Both the position numbers and the translations under genes were made by a program. From assembly GCA_045643825.1 (NCBI GenBank), contig JAZRFV010000076.1, forward strand, positions 1-5,985: a DNA stretch of 5,985 nt. The letters are read 5' to 3'. The first letter of the stretch is position 1. Each line of letters starts with the position of its first letter. The notes under the pieces are model-generated. The model was not told the origin of the DNA, did not search any database, and saw only the letters and a program-made list of their open reading frames with translations. Of this stretch, positions 1 to 5,610 are shown in pieces. This DNA is from Scatosoma sp045643825 (lineage in GTDB: Bacteria; Bacillota; Clostridia; Christensenellales; Borkfalkiaceae).

Positions 1-7
1 AAAAGGC

Positions 8-36
8 TTGTCAAATGCGGCGAAAGATGTTAAAAT
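8..36 (+). promoter_or_regulatory. Sigma-A-type promoter of the apeB-type aminopeptidase gene
   Basis: A -35 box TTGTCA (8-13, five of six matches to TTGACA) is followed by a 17-bp spacer and a -10 box TAAAAT (31-36, five of six matches to TATAAT). A TG at 28-29 makes it an extended -10. Transcription would start near 43, about 34 bases before the ATG at 77. Box quality and ideal spacing make this the clearest promoter in the window. The boxes are seen directly; their use as a promoter is inferred. Confidence 0.72.
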
Positions 37-45
37 GATAAGGTA

Positions 46-60
46 GCGGCGACAAGCCGC
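46..60 (+). promoter_or_regulatory. 5' UTR hairpin before the apeB-type gene
   Basis: GCGGC (46-50) and GCCGC (56-60) form a perfect 5-bp GC stem around the loop GACAA. It lies almost at the predicted 5' end of the mRNA and ends 7 bases before the ribosome binding site GGAG (68-71), which stands 5 bases before the ATG. A stem in this position may protect the 5' end of the transcript. It is followed by CGATTTT, so a weak attenuator is possible but less likely. The loop and following CC (GACAAGCC, 51-58) are also the exact reverse complement of GGCTTGTC (5-12), which overlaps the -35 box. Confidence 0.4.
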
Positions 61-76
61 CGATTTTGGAGACATT

Positions 77-1351
77 ATGGAAAAATTAAATGCTTTTTTA
101 GAAAAATCTTACACCGCTTTTCACGCCGTCCAAAACGCGAAGGCTTTGCTCGGCGAACAAGGCTTTACCGCCCTTTCCGAAACGGAAGATTGGGCTTTGG
201 AGGAAGGCGGAAAATATTACGTAACCCGCGACGGTGCGGTGATTGCCTTTACCGTAGGCTCGCTTTGCGACTTTTCGTATAAAATCGTCGCTTCGCACAC
301 CGACTCCCCCGCGCTTAAATTGAAGGAAAACCCCGTGCAAAAATCCGCATTCTACGCGACCTTGAACGTGGAAACCTACGGCGGTGGGCTTTGGTACAGC
401 TTCTTGGATAAGCCCTTGAAGATTGCTGGGCGCGTGGTTCGCCGTGAAGGGAATCGCCTTTTCACCGAGAACGTTCTTTCTCCGTTCACCTTGACTATTC
501 CTTCCGTGGCAATCCATCAAAACCGTGAAGCAAACGAAAAGCTTGCCCTCAATCCCCAGGTGGATTTGCAGGCGCTACTTGGCATGGCGGATGGTGTGGA
601 AGGGCACGATGCATTGATTGAAAAAATCGCAGGCGAAGGGGTACTTGCGTACGATTTATACCTCGTGAACGCGGACATGCCCTATACCTTTGGGGTAAAT
701 GACGAGTTTTTGGCGTCCCCTCGTATCGATAATTTGACCAGCGTTTTTGCTTCCTTGAACACCCTTTCCCCTAACGAAGAGCGTGTGGGTATTTGCGTTG
801 CGGCTTGCCTTGACAACGAAGAAATCGGCAACAACACCGCACAGGGGGCAGGCGGTAATTTCTTGGAAAACGTACTGCGTAGAATTGCCTACGCCTTCCG
901 TTTTGACGACAACGAATATTATAAGGCACTCTCTAACTCCTTCTTGCTGTCGGTAGACAATGCGCACGCCGTACACCCCAACCATCCTGAAAAAGCGGAC
1001 ACCACCAACAAAGCGGTGATGGGTGGCGGTATCGTCATCAAAAACCACGCAAACAAGGCGTACGTGACGGATGCCATTTCCTCCGCGATCGTGAAAACGG
1101 TGTTTGATAATGCGGACGTGAAATACCAGGTGTTCTTCAACCGCTCCGACGTAAGAAGCGGCGGTACCTTGGGTACGCAAATTGCCCGTGATTTCGGTAT
1201 CCCCGGCGTGGATATCGGGTTGCCCCAGCTCGCTATGCATTCCTCTTGCGAATGCTTTAAGTCGTCCGATTATACGGAAATGGAAAAAGGCATCTCTGCC
1301 TTCTATGCGGCAAAGTTCACCCGTGACGAAACCGGAATTTTGGTGGACTAA
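77..1351 (+). CDS. apeB: M18 family metalloaminopeptidase, apeB type (aspartyl aminopeptidase-like)
   Basis: This 424-residue cytosolic enzyme should release N-terminal residues from peptides using two metal ions. Classical members of the family prefer acidic residues, but specificity cannot be read from the sequence here. The M18 metal-site landmarks appear in order. They are SHTDSP (His74, Asp76), RIDN (Asp218, probable bridging ligand), DNEEIGN (Glu248 general base and Glu249 ligand), SVDNAH (Asp294) and LAMHSSCE (His388). The length matches the shorter M18 subgroup called aminopeptidase 2 (about 425-435 residues). No signal peptide or membrane segment is seen. The ATG at 77 is supported by GGAG at 68-71, 5 bases upstream, and by a good promoter at 8-36. 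The gene is monocistronic, ends at a bidirectional terminator, and converges on a second, distantly related M18 gene. Family assignment is very secure; the apeB label is by subgroup. Confidence 0.95.
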   Translation: MEKLNAFLEKSYTAFHAVQNAKALLGEQGFTALSETEDWALEEGGKYYVTRDGAVIAFTVGSLCDFSYKIVASHTDSPALKLKENPVQKSAFYATLNVETYGGGLWYSFLDKPLKIAGRVVRREGNRLFTENVLSPFTLTIPSVAIHQNREANEKLALNPQVDLQALLGMADGVEGHDALIEKIAGEGVLAYDLYLVNADMPYTFGVNDEFLASPRIDNLTSVFASLNTLSPNEERVGICVAACLDNEEIGNNTAQGAGGNFLENVLRRIAYAFRFDDNEYYKALSNSFLLSVDNAHAVHPNHPEKADTTNKAVMGGGIVIKNHANKAYVTDAISSAIVKTVFDNADVKYQVFFNRSDVRSGGTLGTQIARDFGIPGVDIGLPQLAMHSSCECFKSSDYTEMEKGISAFYAAKFTRDETGILVD

Positions 1352-1360
1352 TCCTCCTAC

Positions 1361-1400
1361 AAAAAAACAAAAAGCTGTTGCGATCTGCAACAGCTTTTTT
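1361..1400. terminator. Bidirectional rho-independent terminator between convergent M18 genes
   Basis: A perfect 8-bp stem GCTGTTGC (1374-1381) / GCAACAGC (1387-1394) encloses a 5-base loop. On the plus strand it is followed by six T (1395-1400), ending the apeB-type transcript. On the minus strand the bases after the stem read as two T runs broken by one G (complement of 1361-1373), ending the apeA-type transcript. The A and T flanks also pair, lengthening the stem. The 75-bp gap between the two stop codons holds little else. Confidence 0.9.
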
Positions 1401-1426
1401 CATTTCACCTGATACCTGGTATGGCC

Positions 1427-2803
1427 TTATTTGATAAACGCACGGAATGCAAGGTAGGTTTCATATACGTCTGCCTTGGATACTACTTCGTAAGGAGCGT
1501 GCATGGAAATAACCGCAACACCGATATCAATCGTGCTGATGTTCATCTTTGCAACGTATTTTGCAACGGTACCGCCGCCGCCTACGTCTACCTTACCAAG
1601 CTCGCCCGTTTGCCAAATAACGCCGTTATCGTCGAACAATTTACGAAGGTAGCCAACGAATTCAGCATCCGCATCGGAAGAACCACTCTTACCGCGAGCA
1701 CCCGTGAACTTCGTCACGCCTGCACCGTGGGATACGTAGGTTGCATTTTGCTTTTCCAAAACTTCGGGGAAGTTGGGATCGTAGCCTGCGTTTACGTCCG
1801 CGGAAAGGCACATGGAGTTTGCACGCATAGCCGCCGAAGAAACACCTGCAGATCTTGCAATTTCATCCAACAAGTCGGTGAAGATTGCACATTGCATACC
1901 CGAAACGCCTTCGCTGCCGATTTCTTCCTTATCCGCGAGCACTACCATAACGGTGTTTTCGTCGGAAGCTTCGTCGAACAATGCGGTGTATGCAGGGTAG
2001 GAGCAAACACGGTCGTCGTGACCGTATGCACCAATCAAAGCACGGTCAAAACCGATGTCCTTTGCCTTGTATGCAGGAACGAGGGAAAGCTCTGCACTCA
2101 AGAAATCCGCTTCCACCATACCGTACTTTTCATTGAGAAGCTTTAAGATATTTTCTTTTACGGTCTTGTCCTTGTCGTTTTCAGCAGCGGTGTAAGGGAT
2201 GTTGCCGAACCAAATGTTCAAGCCTTCGCCTTCGATTGCTTCGCCAAGAGGACGAGCACTTTGTTTTGCCGCCAAGTGAGGGAGCAAGTCGCTGATGTAG
2301 AATACGGGATCGTTTTCGTCTTCACCGATTTTCACGTCGAGCTTTTCACCGTTCTTGAGGATAACCGTACCGTGCAATGCAAGGGGGATCGCCGTCCATT
2401 GATATTTACGGATACCGCCGTAGTAATGCGTTTTTGCAAGGGCGATGCCTTCCGCTTCGTAAAGGGGTACCTGCTTGAGGTCGATACGAGGGCTATCGAT
2501 GTGGGATGCGATGATACGCACACCGTTCTTTGCAACGTCGTTTTTACCAACACGGATAAGGTAAAGGTTTTTACCACGGTTGTTGTAGTAAACCTTGTCG
2601 CCGGGGTTCAGCTTCGTGCCGAAGGTGAAGGGCTTGTAGCCTTGCGCTTCTGCAGCAGCTACCACGTACGCACATACTTCGCGTTCGGTTTTACCTTCGT
2701 CAAGGAAGGTTTTGTAACCTTCAGCGTAGCTGAAAATTTCTTTCATTAACTTTTCGTCTGCGATTTCGTAAACGTTCGTTCTTTTGTAAGCAAGTTCGCT
2801 CAT
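1427..2803 (-). CDS. apeA: M18 family metalloaminopeptidase, apeA type (aminopeptidase 1-like)
   Basis: This 458-residue cytosolic dinuclear-metal aminopeptidase belongs to the longer M18 subgroup (aminopeptidase 1, about 450-465 residues). M18 landmarks in order are ASHIDSP (His101, Asp103), YGHDDR (Asp263 or Asp264 as bridging ligand), ADKEEIGSEG (Glu293, Glu294), SADVNAGYDPN (Asp336) and ISMHAPYE (His435). A glycine-rich GKVDVGGGGT stretch near residue 403 precedes the final ligand. The start is set at 2803 because a strong AAAGGAGT sequence lies 8 bases upstream, because the protein from MSELAYKRTN is family length, and because the 63 codons further upstream translate the intergenic hairpin array and contain nothing like a protein domain. 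It shares only motif-level similarity with the convergent apeB-type gene, so the pair is not a recent tandem duplication. Substrate preference is unknown. The promoter is not obvious because repeats occupy the upstream DNA. Confidence 0.95.
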   Translation of the reverse strand: MSELAYKRTNVYEIADEKLMKEIFSYAEGYKTFLDEGKTEREVCAYVVAAAEAQGYKPFTFGTKLNPGDKVYYNNRGKNLYLIRVGKNDVAKNGVRIIASHIDSPRIDLKQVPLYEAEGIALAKTHYYGGIRKYQWTAIPLALHGTVILKNGEKLDVKIGEDENDPVFYISDLLPHLAAKQSARPLGEAIEGEGLNIWFGNIPYTAAENDKDKTVKENILKLLNEKYGMVEADFLSAELSLVPAYKAKDIGFDRALIGAYGHDDRVCSYPAYTALFDEASDENTVMVVLADKEEIGSEGVSGMQCAIFTDLLDEIARSAGVSSAAMRANSMCLSADVNAGYDPNFPEVLEKQNATYVSHGAGVTKFTGARGKSGSSDADAEFVGYLRKLFDDNGVIWQTGELGKVDVGGGGTVAKYVAKMNISTIDIGVAVISMHAPYEVVSKADVYETYLAFRAFIK

Positions 2804-2820
2804 GTTTGTTACTCCTTTGT
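2804..2820 (-). promoter_or_regulatory. Ribosome binding site that fixes the apeA-type start
   Basis: On the minus strand AAAGGAGT (2818-2811) lies 8 bases before the ATG at 2803. It is strong and well spaced, and it overrides the longer open frame that continues upstream to 2992. Confidence 0.88.
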
Positions 2821-2850
2821 ATTTATGTGATAATTTTTTTATTCTATTTG

Positions 2851-3060
2851 TATAAAAGTGAAGTTGTGGCTTCACCACAGTGAAGTTTATGTTATAAGTG
2901 AAGTTACACCTGCGGTGCAGTGAAGTTTTTACTTCGTAAAAGTTATTGCTAATATAAATAACAGCCACAACTTGCCGACAGGCAAACTTCACTTTTCGCT
3001 AATCGAAAAACTTATCTCTTGAAAAGAACTTCACTTTGCGTTAGCAAAACTTCGTTTATA
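2851..3060. repeat. Array of GTGAAGTT / AACTTCAC boxes alternating with small hairpins
   Basis: Four exact GTGAAGTT boxes lie at 2858-2865, 2880-2887, 2898-2905 and 2920-2927. Two exact inverted copies (AACTTCAC) lie at 2985-2992 and 3027-3034, with a degraded copy at about 3048-3055. Nearly every interval is a palindrome. The stems are TGTGG/CCACA (2865-2879), TTAT/ATAA (2887-2897), CACC/GGTG (2907-2917), TTTTAC/GTAAAA (2927-2941), GTTATT/AATAAC (2942-2962), TTGCC/GGCAA (2972-2985), TTTTCG/CGAAAA (2993-3009) and TTTGC/GCAAA (3035-3048). The outer edges, TATAAAAGTGAAGT (2851-2864) and ACTTCGTTTATA (3049-3060), are near-matching inverted ends. The whole is a loosely symmetric element with forward boxes on the left and reverse boxes on the right. 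It resembles a composite REP- or MITE-like intergenic repeat. It carries no coding sequence and occupies the leader and promoter region of the apeA-type gene. Box and stem positions are seen directly; mobility or function is unknown. Confidence 0.8.
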
Positions 3061-3186
3061 TTAAAACGGTGCAGTTGCGAGCAGTTCAAGGAGTGCGTGG
3101 CTTTGTTGCAGGGAGTGTACAAAGCGTACACGACCAAAACAAAACGCAAGCACGACGATGAAATGCGCAGCAAATCCATCGTTTTT
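3061..3186. other. Non-coding stretch downstream of the sufB-like gene
   Basis: No convincing gene lies here. Open frames that cross it on either strand are continuations of shadows of the sufB-like gene or of the repeat array, and none has a ribosome binding site with a discrete start and stop. The clearest structure is the perfect palindrome GTGTAC-AAAGC-GTACAC (3115-3131, 6-bp stem). The base composition is more GC-rich and code-like than the adjacent array, so the stretch could be a second dispersed intergenic repeat or a decayed gene. No minus-strand terminator with a clear T run was found for the sufCB transcript. Confidence 0.45.
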
Positions 3187-3188
3187 TT
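3155..3188 (+). terminator. Weak plus-strand terminator-like stem and T run
   Basis: ACGATG (3155-3160) pairs with CATCGT (3177-3182) around a 16-base loop, followed by a run of seven T (3182-3188). Oriented to the plus strand it would end a transcript coming from the repeat region, yet no plus-strand gene precedes it. The T run overlaps the stop codon of the minus-strand sufB-like gene (its last bases are TTT TTA read on the plus strand). The stem is short and the loop long, so chance is a real possibility. Confidence 0.25.
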
Positions 3189-4113
3189 AATGGAGGAAAC
3201 CTTTAATGATATATTCCTCCGCCTCTTTCTCGGTAAGACCAAGCGTCATAAGCTTAATAAGCTGCTCCCCTGCAATTTTACCGATTGCCGCCTCGTGAAT
3301 CAGCTCCGCGTCGATATGGTTTGCCGTCAAGCAAGGCGCAGCCGTTACCGCCGCATTGTCCATAATAATGGCGTCGCATTCGGTATGGCCGTGGCAAGGT
3401 CCGTTGCCGTTCATCGTCGAAACGAAATGCTGCACCGAATTGCCCGCCGCAACCGATCTCGACATAATGTCCGCACGACAGCCTTCACCATTCATATCCA
3501 CCACAAAATCGGTGTCCGCAACCTGCGTACCGTGGGTGTAAAGCTTTTCCTTCACAATGAAGTTCGCGCCCGATTTCATATCCGCACGCGTGATACGTTT
3601 GGTCGAGTCAATCCCCTTAATTTGGGTGGTTTCCATTTCCATAGACGCGCCCTCGTCCAAATGCACCACCGTTTCGGGGTTCATCACGTTTTTACCGAGG
3701 CCGTCACCATCGCCATAATGCTTTTCCACGTACTTCAATTTCGCATTTTTGCCCACGTAGAAGGTATGCACACCGTCGTGGCGGGAGGTCATATCTACGC
3801 CGCCGCAATTGTGAATACCGCAACCTGCAACAATCACAACATCCGCGCCCTCACCGATGTAAAAGTCGTTGTACACCACCTCTTGCAAGCCCGCTTTACT
3901 GATGATTACGGGGATATGCACGCTTTCGTTTTTCGTGTTGGGTTTAATGAAAATATCGATGCCCGATTTACCATCCGTTTTCGATACGATTTCGATATTA
4001 GCGGTAGAGTTTCTGCCCTCGCTTTCACCATTTGCACGGATGTTGAATGCACCTTCGGGGGTGCCGTGTAAATCGGCAATCTGTAACAATAAGTCTTTTT
4101 GTATTGAATCCAT
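3187..4113 (-). CDS. sufB: SufB-like Fe-S cluster scaffold protein (SufB/SufD family, minimal SufCB type)
   Basis: This 308-residue protein should act with the adjacent SufC-like ATPase as the cytosolic scaffold on which Fe-S clusters are built. It is much shorter than full SufB (about 465-495 residues) and keeps mainly the beta-helix core and C-terminal helical domain. The C-terminus carries the SufB hallmark HEAAIGKI...EQLIKLMTLGLTEKEA (His273, Glu274 onward), the part that docks SufC. The HTEC motif (Cys246) matches the position of the catalytic Cys405 region of E. coli SufB. Other cysteines are Cys98 and Cys103 (in GCGIHNC), Cys212, Cys240 and Cys261. The start at 4113 has GGAGG 8 bases upstream, within the 16-bp gap after sufC, so the two genes form one operon. 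No sufD partner is present, so a SufB-like homodimer is likely. This matches the SUF-like minimal (SmsCB) systems of anaerobes and archaea. Family assignment is secure; exact biochemical role is by homology. Confidence 0.93.
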   Translation of the reverse strand: MDSIQKDLLLQIADLHGTPEGAFNIRANGESEGRNSTANIEIVSKTDGKSGIDIFIKPNTKNESVHIPVIISKAGLQEVVYNDFYIGEGADVVIVAGCGIHNCGGVDMTSRHDGVHTFYVGKNAKLKYVEKHYGDGDGLGKNVMNPETVVHLDEGASMEMETTQIKGIDSTKRITRADMKSGANFIVKEKLYTHGTQVADTDFVVDMNGEGCRADIMSRSVAAGNSVQHFVSTMNGNGPCHGHTECDAIIMDNAAVTAAPCLTANHIDAELIHEAAIGKIAGEQLIKLMTLGLTEKEAEEYIIKGFLH

Positions 4114-4129
4114 ACCTGCCCCCTCCGTT

Positions 4130-4849
4130 TTAGATTTTCGCCGTCAAAACCTTGCAGGATTCCGCCGCCAAAAGCTTGGGTAAAACTTCGTCCTTCTTAC
4201 CCACATTTTGAATTTGACCGTCGGCAATTACCACGATCTTATCCGCAATATTTAAAATGCGTTCCTGATGGGAAATAATCAAAATATTCCCCTTGGTTTT
4301 TTCGTACATATTTTCAAAGACCTTAATAAGGCTGTTAAAGCTCCAAAGGTCGATACCTGCCTCGGGCTCGTCAAACACCGAAAGCTTCGTTGCTCTCGCC
4401 AAAATCGTAGCGATTTCGATACGCTTCAACTCACCGCCCGACAGCGAAGCGTTCACCTCACGGTCGATATAATCACGGGCACACATACCCACCTCGGAAA
4501 GATAACTGCACGCGTCCGACACCTTCAAGTTTTTCCCTGCCGCAATATTGATTAAATCGCGTACAGTCAAGCCCTTAAAGCGTACGGGCTGTTGAAATGC
4601 GTAAGAAATCCCCTTTTGTGCGCGTTCGGTCACGGACAAATCGGTGATGTCCTCGCCGTCTAAATAGATACGCCCTTCCGTCGGGGTAAGGATACCTGCG
4701 ATTACCTTCGCAAGGGTGGATTTACCGCCGCCGTTCGGCCCCGTGAACGCTACAAAACGTTCGTCCAAGGTCAAATTGATATCCTTTAAAATTTGTTTTT
4801 CTCCCAGCTCGTTCTTTACACGATAGCTGACGTTTCTTAATTCTAACAT
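4130..4849 (-). CDS. sufC: SufC-like ABC-type ATPase of Fe-S cluster assembly
   Basis: This 239-residue soluble ATPase should hydrolyse ATP to drive conformational change in the SufB-like scaffold encoded just downstream. All ABC motifs are present. They are Walker A GPNGGGKST (37-45), Q-loop Gln86 in AFQQP, signature LSGGE (136-140), Walker B ending FDEPEAGID (159-167, catalytic Glu161) and the H-loop His194 in ISHQ. The DEPEAGID form, rather than the DETDSGLD-like form of proteobacterial SufC, and the following LWSF are typical of SufC from archaea and anaerobic bacteria. No membrane-domain gene is nearby, and the partner gene is a SufB-like scaffold, so a transporter role is unlikely. The ATG at 4849 has GAGG only 4 bases upstream, a little short but acceptable, and the protein begins directly with the expected first strand MLELRNVSYRV. 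It is the first gene of the sufCB operon. Confidence 0.94.
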   Translation of the reverse strand: MLELRNVSYRVKNELGEKQILKDINLTLDERFVAFTGPNGGGKSTLAKVIAGILTPTEGRIYLDGEDITDLSVTERAQKGISYAFQQPVRFKGLTVRDLINIAAGKNLKVSDACSYLSEVGMCARDYIDREVNASLSGGELKRIEIATILARATKLSVFDEPEAGIDLWSFNSLIKVFENMYEKTKGNILIISHQERILNIADKIVVIADGQIQNVGKKDEVLPKLLAAESCKVLTAKI

Positions 4850-4885
4850 ACTTCCTCTTTCGGAAAATTTTTTTCTTTATAGTTA

Positions 4886-4913
4886 TTTATACCACGAAAT
4901 GAAGCTTTTTAAA
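4886..4913 (-). promoter_or_regulatory. Probable promoter of the sufCB operon
   Basis: On the minus strand a TTTAAA -35 box (4913-4908, four of six matches) is followed by a 16-bp spacer ending in TGG and then a TATAAA -10 box (4891-4886), an extended -10 arrangement. Transcription would begin near 4879, about 30 bases before the sufC ATG. The surrounding 83-bp gap is strongly AT-rich. I saw no clear binding site for IscR, SufR or Fur. Read-through from the upstream peptidase gene cannot be excluded. Confidence 0.5.
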
Positions 4914-4932
4914 CATAGAAACTTAACTATGG

Positions 4933-5595
4933 TTAAAAAATTCCCATCAAACCGCTGTGTTCCTTCAACCAGGCCCGTTTTTCCTTCCAATCGGGCACGT
5001 GGATTGCCACCTCCGTCCAAAACGCCTTCGAATGGTCGTGATGTTTGGTGTGGGCAAGCTCGTGTGTAATCACGTACTCGATTACCTCTTTGGGTGCGTA
5101 AATCAAGCGGAATGAAAAGTGGATATCATTCTTACCCGAGCAGGAGCCCCAACGCCCACGGGCGGAGGTCACCCCTACCGATTGATAGGTGAGCCCCATC
5201 CTTGTCGCCGCCTGCGCCGTGGCTTTCGTGAGGATGCGCTTCGCATTGTCCTTCAACCATTTCACCAAGCGATCTTGTGGATTTTTTGCGGGTAAATATA
5301 AGACGCAGTTTTCCGCGTCGTACCCCACCTTTTGGGTGTCTACAACGTAAATTTTACACATCCTACCCAACAGCATAAAGGTGTAGCCGTTGAGGTTTGC
5401 AGGCGGTAGTTGGATACCTGCCCCCTTCTTTTCCGCAATTTTGCGGACAATCCACCCTTCCTTTTCTTGAAGAAAGGCGTTGATACGACTCTCGCTATAG
5501 CGCAAGGGAGCACGCACAATCAACCGACCAAAGGAATCGATGGTAATCGCCAAGGTCTTTCGGTTGGATCGGATGATTTCATCAGGCTGTACCAT
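4933..5595 (-). CDS. YgjP/DUF45-type zinc metallopeptidase (SprT-like)
   Basis: This 220-residue soluble protein carries the whole YgjP (DUF45, PF01863-type) signature. The N-terminal beta domain (about 1-100) includes the ITIDSFGRLIVRAP strand pair and the helix EKEGWIVRKI. It is followed by RGRWGSCS (146-153), IHFSFRLIYAP (158-168) and the zinc motif HELAH (His178, Glu179, His182), with the third ligand His188 in DHSKAFW. The fold is that of a minimal gluzincin peptidase, probably cytosolic since no signal peptide or transmembrane segment is visible. The physiological substrate is unknown for the family, and roles beside restriction-modification genes reported for relatives do not apply to this context. 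The ATG at 5595 follows the galE stop by 12 bases, with GAGG 8 bases upstream, so translation is probably coupled to galE. It ends 83 bp before sufC. Confidence 0.92.
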   Translation of the reverse strand: MVQPDEIIRSNRKTLAITIDSFGRLIVRAPLRYSESRINAFLQEKEGWIVRKIAEKKGAGIQLPPANLNGYTFMLLGRMCKIYVVDTQKVGYDAENCVLYLPAKNPQDRLVKWLKDNAKRILTKATAQAATRMGLTYQSVGVTSARGRWGSCSGKNDIHFSFRLIYAPKEVIEYVITHELAHTKHHDHSKAFWTEVAIHVPDWKEKRAWLKEHSGLMGIF

Positions 5596-5600
5596 ACGGC

Positions 5601-5610
5601 TCGCCTCTTA
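5601..5610 (-). promoter_or_regulatory. Ribosome binding site abutting the galE stop codon
   Basis: On the minus strand the galE stop TAA (5610-5608) runs directly into GAGG (5607-5604), which lies 8 bases before the peptidase ATG. There is no room for a separate promoter, so the two genes share a transcript and ribosomes ending galE could re-initiate here. The site also fixes the peptidase start. Confidence 0.8.

Noticed and set aside
656..1390. A 244-residue open frame on the minus strand.
   Set aside because: It is antisense to the apeB-type gene, shows no domain, and crosses the bidirectional terminator.
1421..2146. A 241-residue open frame on the plus strand.
   Set aside because: It is antisense to the apeA-type gene, which has the complete M18 metal-site motifs, and its composition is that of a shadow frame.
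2804..2992. A 63-residue N-terminal extension of the apeA-type aminopeptidase.
   Set aside because: The extension translates the hairpin array, has no ribosome binding site at 2992, and would make the protein longer than the subgroup. A strong binding site supports the start at 2803.
2858..3034. A CRISPR array built from the repeated GTGAAGTT boxes.
   Set aside because: The repeat is only 8 bases, spacing is irregular (22, 18, 22, then longer), intervals are self-complementary rather than unique spacers, orientation flips midway, and no cas gene is near.
3012..3242. A 76-residue open frame on the minus strand overlapping the sufB-like 3' end.
   Set aside because: It overlaps the sufB-like gene out of frame and then runs through non-coding repeat DNA. 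No binding site or recognisable domain.
3019..4071. A 350-residue open frame on the plus strand.
   Set aside because: It is mostly antisense to the sufB-like gene, is rich in His and Arg as expected of a shadow frame, lacks a binding site, and the opposite strand has clear family motifs.
4130..4849. ATP-binding subunit of a membrane ABC transporter.
   Set aside because: There is no permease or binding-protein gene nearby, the Walker B region is of SufC type, and the partner gene 16 bp away is a SufB-like scaffold.
4916..4937. Terminator after the YgjP-type gene formed by TTAAC/GTTAA.
   Set aside because: The stem is only 5 bp and A/T-rich with a 4-base loop, and no solid T run follows on the minus strand.
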